From contig NC_089583.1 of NCBI RefSeq assembly GCF_019320115.1, positions 82,911,928-82,975,927 of the forward strand: 64,000 bases of DNA. Reading direction: 5' to 3'. A model generated the notes under the pieces. It worked only from the letters and a program-made list of their open reading frames with translations, was not told the DNA's origin and did no database searches. Origin of the DNA: Miscanthus floridulus (Eukaryota > Streptophyta > Magnoliopsida > Poales > Poaceae). Shown in pieces: positions 45,689-61,973 of the stretch (its first letter is position 1; each line of letters begins with the position of its first letter). The translations under genes and the position numbers were made by a program.

Positions 45689-45711
45689 AAGTAGTGAGGG
45701 GCCCAACGCAG

Positions 45712-45718
45712 TATATAG
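45712..45718 (+). promoter_or_regulatory. TATA box of the aleurain-like gene
   Basis: TATATAG lies 82 bp before the start codon, where AT-rich upstream sequence changes to GC-rich. Confidence 0.65.
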
Positions 45719-45799
45719 CGGGCGGAGTGCCGGACATCCCATTCTCGCCTCCCACTCCCTCAACAGACCCAGTAAAATATTGCCAGTCCCGCCGTCGAG

Positions 45800-50151
<4,352 letters not shown>

Positions 50152-51890
50152 GGCCCCTACGAAATGTTACAGTCTGTTTGGCAGCAGTAATGCATGTTTA
50201 ACTTGCGCTTGGTGATGGGTTATACAGAGCGGAAACTCTGTTGTGAATAGAAAATCGTGAAGGGAAGGAATTAGCCCCTGCCTTTACGTCTCCCCCGTAT
50301 TATGGCTGTGTAGGTAGATTGTCAGTTGGGGTTCCAAACTACTCATACGTGTGTATGGCATTTTATTTATGAAACAAAATACCCATTAATCATATGATGG
50401 TGCAGCTTGGGACATTTTATCATAAAATAATGTACCATATGCAGATTATATATTGTCATGTACTGTACTCATGTGTCTCTGAGTTATGTTTAGTTGGCCT
50501 GGATGCGAGGCCTCTCTGGAGGAGCCATCGGGGTGTTTGGATACTCGACTCGTCCGTAAGCTAGTCCGGATCCCCATTCCCTCAAGCAAAGACTGCCGTA
50601 CACCTAAAATCTGAGTTTTACACCTTATTACCTAAAGTGCCATGGTGGCTGGCTCGCGTGATGCTTGGAGAACTAGTGACGCTATACATTGCTGTGAAAC
50701 AAATCACAGAACTTTGGTGCTTAGCATTTATAAGTGACCAAATTTTGCAAACACTGTAGTAGACATGCAAGCGGCGCGGCTGCGGGTATCCCAATTCCCA
50801 CCCCGTGGGTTTCTGCGGCGGCCCGTTTTCTGCCGCGTTCCCGTTTATGCGTGCAGTGTGTCTGGCTGGCTGCTGAACTTGCTGCATATTGTTGTCTGAT
50901 ACGCCTGAACTTGCTGCCTGTTGACATATGCGCCTGAACTTGCATGGAAACACAGTGCTTATAAATTATAATTACCACGATTCTTGCAGCAGCAACGGAG
51001 AACATGTTATGGCTGCCTCTTGCGATGAGGTCATCAGCAAACATGGAATTCACTTGTCCAATAAACCAATCTATGAGACTAGATATTTTGTAATACCATG
51101 ATTCATAATTTATCAAAGTTGCAAAAAATGGTCACACCTTCATACAAGTGCAAGCTAAATTGAAGTCAGCATATGCTTTAAGAAGGCCACACGACCTGTT
51201 CCTCTAATCATAAGTTCAAAAAAGATTGCAGAAGACTTAGAACGGAGTCCGAAATAAGCTGAGCCGCGGAGATGACACTTGGGTGTTGCTATCCTGACAC
51301 TAATAATATTATTATACAAACCAGTGTTGCTAATCTGCTATCCTGACACTAGTAATATTATACAGGTTTGTGCTGACTAGTCTGAGACCGATTGCCTTGA
51401 AAAATTAGTGATGGAGATTTTTAAAGCAGCCCTGCACTCCACCACATCACAGCCCTGTTCATAAAAATCATAAAGAATGCAATGCATTTATCAGCATGCG
51501 ATACAGATGAAAAATCGTATAAAGATTCCATTTTCTTCAGTTTCAGATGACAAACCATGAGAGCCATGTCATCAATGGTAATATTTACAAACATTTGTAA
51601 TACAACTTGAAAGGAGAAGTGGAGTTCAAGGACTGAAGGTTTCCATTGAGCTGGTCAGATATGTAATATTTGTTCTATTGAAATATATCTTTAGCAAACT
51701 AAAATATCATTTCAGCCAAGCAAACTAAAAAAATCAAGAACACAGAAGAAAAGCATAATTGCCAACCTAATTGATAGATATGCATGTTCCAGTAGAAGAG
51801 AACTGTGCTCCAGACTGAACTTTCACATATGCAAGAAAAAATCTTTTAACCCTATATGAAGATCCTACTGGCGGGCCGGGCATAGTATAA
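50152..51890. other. 3' flank of the aleurain gene and intergenic sequence
   Basis: The first ~250 bp should hold the 3' UTR (for example the A-rich 'atttatgaaacaaaat' at about 50364-50380). The rest has no recognised gene. 'gctatcctgacacta' occurs twice near 51287 and 51338. Confidence 0.4.
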
Positions 51891-52042
51891 TACTTGCATT
51901 CGTTCCAAATTATAAGACATTTTAGCTTTTATAGATTCATTAATTTTGCTACGTATCTAGATATATATTATGTCTAGATACATAATAAAACATATGAATC
52001 TAAAAATGCCAAAACGTCTTATAATTTGGGATAGAGGAAGTA
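51891..52042. mobile_element. Stowaway-like MITE
   Basis: Ends 'cgttccaaattataagacattttagc' and its near inverse 'gccaaaacgtcttataatttggga' with TA flanks. The inner arms 'tctagatatat' and 'atgtctagata' also pair. Confidence 0.8.
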
Positions 52043-52162
52043 TATGACAACAAGAACTAAAATATATGCAGCAGCAGTAAAAGCACTAATTCGAAGCATA
52101 AATAGCATTAGAACACATAAAAAAACAGTAGCAATTGATTACATCATCACTTACCTTGACCA

Positions 52163-52414
52163 TGATTACTCAGGAGATATTGGGGCTTGTGATGGGAAGT
52201 TTGCTGGGGACATCATCCTTGGGGATAGCATGATTCTTATCCCTGTTGACATTGCTAGAATTGGTGGCGGCATTGGCAACCGTTTTGCTGATGGATCTTT
52301 TAATCTTTTTGCCTCTTCAATCCAGATGCCTTCCTCTTTGCTGCTGATAAGGAAACCTTCTGCATCGCCCATCACACATGAAGCAGCAGCATTAGTTTGC
52401 AAGAAAAACTAGAA
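52163..52414 (-). CDS. possible last exon of an unrecognised gene
   Basis: On the minus strand an open stretch reads from an acceptor-like TATTCTAG (about 52425) through 'AAASCVMGDAEGFLISSKEE' and 'SAKRLPMPPPILAMSTGIRI' to 'PSQAPISPE' and stop near 52164. Amino-acid composition looks protein-like and both strands are otherwise closed. I do not recognise a domain. It may pair with the basic segment at 53643-53831. It could equally be chance. Confidence 0.25.
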
Positions 52415-53566
52415 TATTTATGGCCAGTAAGGGAAAGTTTGTGACAAAGGCTAGAATAAAGTTTGTAACAAAAATCCAGCCATATCACAGCGTAATCTGC
52501 CCACTAGCAGTACGAGAAAGCATTGTTCATCCAAGTTTTTGATGCAAGATTACTTTCCAGAACTACACAATAGTAAGAGAAAGCTAGAATTAAGTTTATC
52601 TTTGGGCCATGCAGAGAAACAAGGGGCAGCTCTAAACCAGTTTTCTATAGAAGATATATATAAATCATGAACATAACTGGAGGACCATAAAAACTCCATG
52701 GCAAATGTAACTACAGATATAAACAGGCACATATGATCGGCTATCTTGGAAGTATTTTTCCATTTTATGACGAGATTATATCAAATTCATATGGTTGGTT
52801 GTAGAAAAGGTACCTTTAGGCTGTGCTTGTGCAACAATTTAGGCCCAATTTAGGCCATGCCTGTTAGTTTGAGCAGATGAAAAACATATATGCTTGTGAA
52901 TTTTCGTTTGTCAGATAAATTGATTGCCATGGAAGTATATATAGCATCTTGGTCATGTTTGGCATGTAACTACAGACATAATTAGAGCTAAATTCTGAAA
53001 ACATAGATGTGGGCCTGTGTCAGGGTACTCAGTATGGAAAATTAGAAAGGGGCGCTTTTTTTTCAGCGCGGCTTCTGAAAATGCTGTTCAGACATAGCCT
53101 AAGTAACATATCACTGTTTCCCTTGCACTGCAGTGAAGAAATTGGTGGACATGAACAACTAAATGAAAGCTTCTTAAGCAAAATAAAGGCGGGAAGCTTC
53201 CAACATTTATACTCCCAAAGGTATTCAATAGTGAAACAACAGAAATGGCCTGCAACCTGCATATAGAGTGTGACTACTACCTCCAGTCATCAGGATAACA
53301 AGACGTTTAGACATTCACGAAACAAACTGACCAGCATGTCTCATGTCTGAAACGTCACAAGGCCATTGCTACAAGAAAGGACCGAAGTCCCATTGCCAAA
53401 ACAATGCTACATTGAAAAGTAGTGCTCCTATTACGTCAGAACACGCATGGTCCTATTTTTTGTGTGGTAAAATCTTTAGTTAGCCGCAACCGTAATATGA
53501 CAAATATATATTATCAACCAATTCATGTCTGACAGCAGGATCACAACATCATTAGGGTTAGGGGGC

Positions 53567-53831
53567 ACCTGCTGATGGCCAGCGTTGTCGAAGGCGAGGG
53601 AGAACGGGTGGTCCCTGCCCTGGCCGGCGTTGGAGCCGGCGGCTAGACGGAGGCAGGGGTTCCGTGGAGGTGGCGGCGACGGTCTTGGCTTGGCTGCATC
53701 TTCTGTGGCGACAGGTTGAACTTGAAGCGGCGCCGCTTCGGATCGGATGCGTGGGCTGGCTCGCGGGCTAATGCGGGCTGGGCGGCTGGCGCCGCGTCAC
53801 CCACGCCTATTGCATGTCTAGTTGTCCACAT
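53567..53831 (-). CDS. possible first exon of the same unrecognised gene
   Basis: GC-rich minus-strand frame with 'DPKRRRFKFNLSPQK', a nuclear-localisation-like basic run, then 'HGTPASV' and a stop (53643) in that frame; a CAG|GTGCC donor-like site lies at about 53567. Local GC rise is typical of grass first exons. No family is recognised and the model is speculative. Confidence 0.22.
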
Positions 53832-53895
53832 TCACTGTAGACGAGTAGCAATCCTGCCTCTTCGTCTCCTGGTGTTCGATCGGTTTTCACTGCTA

Positions 53896-54137
53896 GGCCT
53901 TGTTTAGGTTGAAGAAAATTTCAACTCGATGAATAGTAGTAATTTCGTCTTATTTGATAAATATTGTCCAATCGTGGACCAACTAAACTCAAAAGATTCA
54001 TCTCGTGATTTCCAACTAAACTGTTTAATTAGTTATTTTTTTTATCTACATTTAATGCTCTATGCAAGCGTCCAAAAATTGATGTAATGGAGAGAGAGTG
54101 AAAAAATTTGGAACTTTGAAGGGAACTAAACAAGGCC
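53896..54137. mobile_element. Tourist/PIF-Harbinger-type MITE, 242 bp, copy 2
   Basis: Begins GGCCTTGTTTAG and ends CTAAACAAGGCC, a perfect 12-bp inverted repeat. CTA lies on both sides (53893-53895 and 54138-54140). Length and internal motifs equal those of the copy at 22225-22466. It ends about 70 bp upstream of the probable GEX1 TATA box. Confidence 0.85.
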
Positions 54138-54207
54138 CTAAGGCGTGTGAACACCATCGCATCTTTTCACTGCGATTTTCCCCCCACTAAACCACTCCAG
54201 TGTCGCC

Positions 54208-54215
54208 TATATATA
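54208..54215 (+). promoter_or_regulatory. probable TATA box of GEX1
   Basis: TATATATA followed by a pyrimidine-rich leader. A donor (ACTCT|GTGAGC at 54315) and an acceptor (CCTGGCAG ending 55398) would remove a 1084-bp intron from the 5' UTR and put the start codon 82 bases into the next exon. Inferred from sequence only. Confidence 0.5.
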
Positions 54216-54314
54216 CAGACAATCCCTCAATCCCCATTCTGCGCTGCTTCATTTCTTCATCTTGGCACCGCAGTTGCAGCACCAACATCAACATCGACGA
54301 CGCGGACGAACTCT

Positions 54315-55398
54315 GTGAGCTTCTTTCACTTTTTGTTGTTGTTTTGTTTATTAAAGTCCTAAAGAACTTCCCTTGCTCTGAAACTGCACTCTGCGGAGTC
54401 CTTTTTAAACAATTAGGAAACGAAACTAAATTCTGCGAATCAAGCTCTTGAAACATTCGATCATTCACTGTCAGTCAGTTTTTCATATAAACATAAAAAT
54501 TCCATTCATTTCAATACCATTTGTAAATCTTGAAATGTTGGTTGGTTTATGCGTGCTTCGTCGGATTAATCTGATCACAAATCCTCGTTGCCCATGTGCC
54601 TGACTGACATGGGCCCGTAGGCGGAATCGCGAATAGGAATTGCTGAATTGCGGCAGTTTGGTCCCAGTCCGCTAGGCTGTCGATCGCCGTTGGCCGAGGC
54701 TTGCGGCGGAAGCCAGCGCCACCGCCTCACGCTCGCGCCGACTTAACTGCAATTAACCGGTTGCTTAACTGTAGCTTCCTTGCCGGGAACGGCACCTAAT
54801 TAACAAGACGGCAGGAGATCTACAAAGCCTGATCGGCTTGGCATACATCCCATATTCCCAGATTCCCATTACCTTGCTGCTAATCGCTTCGTTGTTCATT
54901 TGTGCGTGTCAGCGAGAGTGAGTGGGTCTCTTTCACCTGCGGCGTCAAATTCAAAAGGTCCAAACCGACTCTGTTTTCTTGGAAACATTTGATTGGCTCT
55001 CCCCCCTGGATGTGAACATGCGATGTGACAGCCACCTCTGCCTGTGACCGCGACTACTTAAGAGGAAGCCATTCACGCCGCAGGCCCTCCAAGTTAGCAA
55101 CAACTTATTGCTTGCGCCGCAATTACCTTTCGTTCTCGAATCTTGATTGGAGAATTTCGCCTAGTCCTTGTCCATTCTTGTTTGAATTTTGCAGCAACGA
55201 CTCAGTTTAGGTGGTTACTCGTTTCATCATATTTTTTTTCCTCTCAAATAACTTGCTTTTTGAGGAACATCACAAATAACCGACATCAAGAGAACTCTCT
55301 TGATGACCCGATTGGCTGTTTTAATCCGGAGCAATATGACCATAACAATCTGTATGAAATTGACGGTTTTTTATGATACCCCTCTCTGTTCCTGGCAG
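54315..55398 (+). other. probable 5' UTR intron of GEX1
   Basis: Bounded by GTGAGC and a pyrimidine-rich tract ending CTGGCAG. No coding region is recognised within. Without this intron the 5' leader would be over 1.2 kb with many upstream ATGs. Confidence 0.45.
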
Positions 55399-55480
55399 GG
55401 ACTGCTGACCTCCTGATTTTAAGCTGCCAAGATATAAAGATCACTAATTGCCGGCGCCAAGATCAGTTACCAGTAGAATC

Positions 55481-57835
55481 ATGTCAAGAAACCTGTGGCC
55501 CGTGCTGCTGATTTTGATCTGCTTCTTGGTTTGTCCTGTGAGGATCCGTGGATTCTCATGGAACATCTTCTCCTCCTCGTCTGCGCCCAAGGGCGGCGAA
55601 CGCGCTCCGGTGATGGAGCTCGATGGCGCGGTGGCCGACTTCGCCCTGGACGGAACCAATGACCCCAGAGGGCTGAAGCTGCTGGAGAACGCGCGGAACA
55701 AGCTCGCCGGGCCGAGGAACTGCTGGCAGGAGGCGTACCGGAAGCTCTTCGCTAGCTGCAGCGAGATCATGGCCGACAAGGAGAGGCAGTCGCGCCTGGC
55801 GTGGCACCTCAGCAGCTGCTTCCAGGAGGACTCGGGGCGGCCGCCCTTCCCGTCCTGCGCAGAGGGATCCAAGATGGTGCACTGCCGCAAGCGGCTGAGT
55901 GAATCAGAAGGCAAGGTCTTCCTCGAGTTCTTCTTGGAGACCAACACCCTATGCCACCAATTGCAGTAAGTTTGGTTTTCTCTCCTAGCATTGATATGTT
56001 TTTTGTACTGAACTTTTTTTAAAGCATTTTTTTATACTGAACTTGACACTATCTTTTTTTGTCTTCATTTGATTTATTCGTCGTTCAGGGCTGAAGCTTT
56101 CAAGCACAACACTGAGAGGCTCGTCAATGATCTCACAAGGACATCCAAGTCCGCTGAGGAGAAGCTCGAGGTGATCGAAGAGAGGTCAGATCAGATCATC
56201 AAAGAGTCTAGTAAAGTGAAGGACACACTGTCATCGATCGAGACGCAAGCCGACAATCTGGCAGAGGTGTCAAAGCACACCGAGGAGCAGATCAACGTTG
56301 TGCTGGTTCACTCGAAGTCCATCTTTGAGCAGTCCAAGGAGATCGCTGACACTCAGGCACAACTGAGTAAAGGGCAAACGGAGATGAGGGAGAAGATTGA
56401 GGCCGGTATGGTGCGCTTTGAGGAATCATATGAAAGACTAGGAAATGGGATGGATAAGATAAAAGAAGAGACCGGATATATGCAAAGGGAAATTAAAAGT
56501 GTTGGTGAGTCAATAACTTCAAAGATGCTGGATTTGCAGAGTACTGCTGATGACATTGGGAGTGTTACTGGAAAGTCATTGGAGAACCAAAAGCAACTGA
56601 TGAATGGACAGACCCGGGCCATGGATGGACTGAATAAGCTCCACAGCTCTCAAGCAAAAGCTCTTAAAGAAAGCAGGTATTGTTATATTCATATGTACCG
56701 TTCATTTTGTATTGTTCTTGAATATCGATAAATGCTTGCTGCACGTCTAATAGAAAAAAAAAAGATATTGACTAAGTTATCAATGGCAGGGAAACAATTC
56801 AGAAACTTGCACAGTTCGGCCAACGTCAGCAGGAAGAGCTACTGTCCCGGCAAGAAGAAATCCGACAGGCTCATGAGCATCTCATCCAAAATTCTCACTC
56901 CATACTGGAAGCACAGGTTTGTTCTTATATCTCATTTTGAAAATATGACTAACTTTACATGTTCGCTTATATTTACTGAACTTTTTCATATCACAGGAAG
57001 AGTTTAGAGCAAAGCAGGCTAACATTTTTGCTGCTCTGGACAAGCTGTACATTCTGCACAATGCCATTCTAGCTGAGTCTCGCTTCATCAAGGCCTTCTT
57101 CTTCTATTGCTGCATTGTGTTCCTCATCTATATGCTCACCAGTGCAAAGCAAACGTTCAGCATCAGGGGCCAGCTCTACTTTGGTATGATTTCACTAGAG
57201 AAATTGAAAACTTATCATCAATTAAATATGAATGCCCATTTGGCTAACATTTTGCATCGGCAGGTCTGTGCATTACGCTTCTGTTGGAGATTGGGTTGAT
57301 CAAAATCGGCGCCGACGACTTCGACAAGCAGTTCTGGGTCATGTCCAAGGTGTTCTTGGTCAGAATGGTGTTCCTTGGCGCTGCCACTGTTCAAATCCTG
57401 CACTCCATATTTACCTACAGGTAGGTGATAAACCAAGACGTTCCGTTCACAATCACACAATGCACATACGCACGCTCATGGACCGGCCTTAGCTGTAATT
57501 TAAACTTGTGTTCATCCTTCAGGGACTACGAGGTGTTGAACCACGGGCTGCTCCAGACGCTGGTCGAGAAGGTCCGGGCGCTTGAGGAAAACACTGGCAG
57601 GAGGGCGCTGTCGTACGGCTCGGAGGAGGAGGAGGAGAGCCTGAGGGACTACTCGTGGGTCTTCGACGAGCTGGAAGACGAGGTGGACAGTAAGATTGAC
57701 CCAACATACGTCCTGCCGCCGGAGCGGTCGCCTCCAATTCGAAGGCGCAACCAAGTTGTCGTGGCAGAGGAGATCGGCGAGAACTCCATCACGGCGTCGG
57801 TCTCCCGGAAGTACAATCTGCGGCCACGGAAATAG
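55481..57835 (+). CDS. GEX1: GAMETE EXPRESSED 1 (GEX1, KAR5/Brambleberry family nuclear-fusion protein)
   Basis: Six coding exons join in frame: 55481-55965, 56089-56676, 56790-56916, 56997-57183, 57264-57420 and 57523-57835, giving 618 residues, the usual GEX1 length. Residues 4-24 form a hydrophobic signal sequence. A Cys-rich luminal domain (about 75-160: 'NCWQEAYRKLFASCSEIM', 'RLAWHLSSCFQ', 'KMVHCRKRLSE') is the KAR5-family signature. A long coiled coil follows (about 165-430). Hydrophobic segments at about 433-452, 463-478 and 492-512 anchor it in the nuclear envelope. The C-tail is acidic, then basic ('KYNLRPRK' at the end). In plants GEX1 acts in gametophyte development, nuclear fusion and early embryos. 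Family identification is confident; expression pattern is assumed from the family. Confidence 0.94.
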
Positions 57836-57952
57836 GCACAGCGGTCGGGTTTTTTTAGTTCGTAAGGAGCTACTTTGAGTGTCGCATCAGATGTTGACGA
57901 AATTTTTATTTACACGATGTTCTAGCGCATTTTCATGAAGCTACCATTGTGA

Positions 57953-57958
57953 AATAAA
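57953..57958 (+). terminator. polyadenylation signal of GEX1
   Basis: AATAAA lies 118 bp after the stop codon in AT-rich sequence, a suitable position for 3'-end formation. Confidence 0.55.
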
Positions 57959-58975
57959 GTTACGCTGCAGAAATCTTGTATGATGTTTAGCATTTTGCTG
58001 CTTCTATCCGAGGGGCTTCAGTGATTCTTCTTTTTTATTTTTTTATTAAGAAGACAAAGATGATGCGGATAAATATGCTTAAGAAAGGCCCGGACCAATA
58101 TCTTTTCGGGGACTTGTGAAGCCCAGCTTGTTGGAATGGGCGAAAACTGGAAAGGCCGCCGAAGGGGCAGTCCATCAGTTGAAGCCAAGTTTCATCTGGG
58201 CCTATTTGCAATAGAGAGGCCGATCACGTTCACGTCAAGTTTCTACCGGTATTTTTTTTTTCTGGAGCGGTTTAAAGGTAGAGTGCATCAGTAATTCAGT
58301 AGTATACGTCTGTGCCATCGTAATCGAGCAAACACAAACAAAGTTACCGCTGCTGCTGCCAACTGAAAAAATTCAACCGAACTAGTCAAAAAAGTTGACC
58401 CACACCAACTGCAAAGCTAAACTGAAGAACTGAGGCACTGAGCCATCACACTACTCCCCATCTTACGCTGGTATTTCCCACACGTTTTCCCCGTATATAC
58501 CACTTTCACGTACGTATACGTGCACGTCTTGAGCTGCTGGCGCGAGACGAGACGAAACGGCACGGGCAGCTGTTCCTGTTTCGCCCCCGCCAGTCGGCAG
58601 CCGCCACCTCGCCCTTGGTCCCCAGCCCCAAGCCACGTGGTGCCGCCGGGCGCGGCAGCTCCTGGAGCGCGCGCGACGCGTCACGCGTGTCCTAGCGGAG
58701 GGGCGAGCCCTCGAGCGCGGGAGGGCAACGGCCGCGCACGCGCCGTGAGGTGGGTGCGTGCAAACAGTTTCGTACTTTGCCCTCCGCAAACGGAAACAAA
58801 CCCGTTTCCTATTGCTCCAGGACTCCTCCAGGTAGCCTCAAAAAAAGTAAAGTCCTCCGGGTTCTGAGCTCAAAAGAGGAAAAAAAAACATATACAGTAC
58901 TTTGTCCGTTGAAAAATAATTTTATAAGGACTTAATCAAAGTCAAACCAGACCCAAAGATTATCAATATTTATAA
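57959..58975. other. intergenic
   Basis: AT-rich flanks around a GC-rich patch (58530-58760) that gives overlapping open frames without recognisable domains. 58905-58972 looks like half of another Stowaway-like element. Confidence 0.4.
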
Positions 58976-59125
58976 TACTCCATCCGTTCTAAATTACAAG
59001 TCGCTTTGATTTTTTTTTACATTCATTTTGCTATACATTTAGATATAATAATATATCTAGATCTATAGCAAAATAAACGAACCAAGAAAAATCAAAGCGA
59101 CTTATAATTTGAAACGGAATGAGTA
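58976..59125. mobile_element. Stowaway-like MITE
   Basis: TACTCCATCCGTTCTAAATTACAAGTCGCTTTG and its near inverse ending GAAACGGAATGAGTA bracket it, a textbook Stowaway end with TA target site. Confidence 0.88.
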
Positions 59126-59339
59126 TCAAATATATATGCTATAAAACTATAACTATCGCTTATATTAATAATAACTATATTTATATACCAAACAGGAAGA
59201 GATAAAAATAGAAATATATAAGTATATGTAATATGTAAGAGGCTAATGTTTTTCATTCTTCATCGCTCGCAACACCTATAATTAAAACTTATTACATGTT
59301 CAAAACTAAAGTCCAAGACGGTAAATAAAAGACCATCCA

Positions 59340-61973
59340 GCTATGCGAAGAACTCCATGGCTCTCGAATCTAGTAGCTTGCAAGCGTTAAGAATCCGTTT
59401 CTTGTCGTCATCCGAGCGCTGCAACAGAGCCCAAAACCGTAACCATTATGTTCCTCTGAAAAGAACCTGTAAAAAAGTTTTTGGGTGACCTTTATCAAAA
59501 ACCACATCGTTCCTTGTGATCCATATTGCCCAGCAAAACGCTGCAGCTCCAATCAATAAAAGATGATTATGGTTGGAACCTCCTAGCTTAGACCAACTAT
59601 TGAAAAGACGGTTCGTGTTCTTTGGAGAATTAATGCCAAACAAAACAAACACAGCACGCCAAAGAAAACTGGCATAATGGCAATCAAAAAACAAGTGTTG
59701 GATAGTTTCAGGTGTGCTAAAAAACAACAAGCCTTACTACCATTTTAATTCCTTCTAGCAAGATTGTCTTTTGTTAGTATCACCCCCTTCTTTAAGAACC
59801 AAAGAAAAATCTTAATCTTTATGGGCACTTTCATATGCCAAATTTTCTAGGTAACCTTAATCTCGTTATTGACTAAGTATTTGTACATGGATATAACAGA
59901 AAACAAGCCATTATTATTTAAGTTCCAGATGAAAGTATCTCGACCCTCATTTAAGTTAATAAAAGCAACTCTCGCAACTAGACTTTGCCATTCCAACAGC
60001 TTGTTCCCAACTAGTGCCCTTCTAAAAGACACATTGAGAGGGGTGGAATTAAGTACATCAGCCACCATTGCTTGTTTCTTCCGCACTATATTAAATAAAT
60101 TCAGGTATTGGATTTTCAAGGCTTGGGAGCCCAACCATTTATCTTCCTAAAATCTAATTTGAGTTTCATTGTCTAGTTTAAACTTTCCAAGACTTAAGAA
60201 ATGTCTTTGACTCCTAGCAAACCATTCCAAAATTATGAAAACCCGTTTTTCTTTTCAATTTGACTAAGAGTCTTGTTCTTTAGGTACTTGTTCCTTATTA
60301 ACTCCTGCCAAGTGCCCTCCTCGTTGCAAAGTTTGAAAAGCCATTTGCTTAAAAGACACTTATTTTGTAAATCTATATTTTGAATTCCTAAACCACCTTG
60401 CTCTTTTGGTTGGCACAAAATATTCCACTTTGCCGGTCTATATTTTCTTTTGTGTTCATCATTTTGCCAAAAAACATTGATCTAAAATATTCAATCTTTT
60501 TTAGAACACCTCTCGGGACTTCAAAGAAAGACAACATGAACATAGGTAAGCTTGACAAAATAGAATTGATTAACACTAATCTACCCCCATATGATAAATG
60601 TTTTTCTTTCCACCCACTTAACTTCTTTTCAATTCTTTCTTCAATTAATTTCCAATCCTTATTATATAACTTCCTGTAATGCATAGGAAGGCCCAAATAT
60701 CAAAAAGGGTATGATCCCATTTTGCAACCAAATAGATATGAGTATTGCTCCTCAAATTCTTTTGCTTGGCCAAAGCAAAATAATTCACTTTTATGGAAGT
60801 TGATTTTCAAACCTGATAATTGTTCAAAAGTATCAAGCAAAAGTTTCAAATTTTTTGCCCGTTCAATATCATGGTCGAAAAATAGAACCGTGTCCATCTG
60901 CATATTGCAAGATAGACAAGCCATTTTCCACTAGGTGTGTAACAACCCCTTTTATTTGGCCTTCCTCCTTGGCTCTAGATAAAATGATAGCTAGCATATC
61001 TACAACAATATTGAAAAGGATCAGCGACAGAGGATCACCTTGTCTAAGACCTTTCTTTGTCTGAAAAATATGAGCCCATTTGGTCATTAACTTTAATGCC
61101 CATATTCCCACCTTGAATAAAAACTTTGACCCAATCACACCACTCCGGATGAAACCCCTTCATTCTTAGTGCTTGTTGTAAGAAATTCCAATTCACCTTA
61201 TCATACGCCTTTTCAAAATCAATCTTAAAGATAATTCCATTTTGTTTCCTTTTATATAACTCGTGTAAGGTTTCATGTAAAATAACTGCACCCTCCATTA
61301 TATTTCTCCTAGGCAGGAATGCTATTTGGGATGGTTTAATTATGCGTTGAGCTATCTTTACAATTCGGTTAGTAGCCACTTTAGTAAAAATCTTGAAGCT
61401 AACATTTAACAAACAAATAGGTCTATATTGTTGTATTTGTTTAGCTTCTTTAGACTTTGGTATTAAAATGATCGTTCCGAAGTTTAGGCTATGTAGAGGC
61501 AATTCTCCCTTATGGAAATCTATGAACAAAGCCATCAGATCATCCTTAATTATATTCCAGAATACCTGATAAAACTATGGAGGAAAACCATCAGGACCTA
61601 GAGCCGTATTATGGTTCATTTGGAAAATTGCACCTCTAATCTCCTCCTCCGTAAACTCAGCAACCAAGAGATCATTTTCCTCAACTGTAACTTGAGGGAT
61701 GTCATCACGGTATGACTCATCCATCACCAAATTGTTATGATCAGATGGCAAGAATATTTTTTATAGTAAGTGGTGATATATTTTTTAAGCTCAGCGTCAC
61801 CATAAATTAAACCTTCCTCCTGCTCCTAGTCTAAATATCCTAGTTTTCCTATGTTTCCCATTTGCTACTAACTGAAAGTATTTTGTATTGGCATCCCCTT
61901 CTAATAAATTCTTTACTTTAGCACGTTGGTACCATTTTATTTCTTCCTCTCGTAGAAGTTTGGATAATCTAAC
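59340..61973 (-). mobile_element. L1-like LINE, 3' portion of ORF2, truncated by an LTR insertion
   Basis: Minus-strand pieces in order: the linker before the RT ('YFQLVANGKHRK' near 61870); RT fingers 'FGTIILIPKSKEAKQIQQYRP' region (near 61470); motif A 'FKIDFEKAYDKVNW' (near 61220); motif B 'KGLRQGDPLS' (near 61040); motif C 'LQYAD' (near 60900), where a frameshift falls; 'LSGLKINFHKSE' (60820); thumb 'WKEKHLSYGGRLVLI' (60600); 'EQGGLGI' (60390); and zf-RVT-like 'TIQHLFFDCHYASFLWRAVF' (59690). Several stops and frameshifts make it inactive. The 5' portion, including endonuclease, is cut off where the LTR begins at 61974. Confidence 0.88.
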
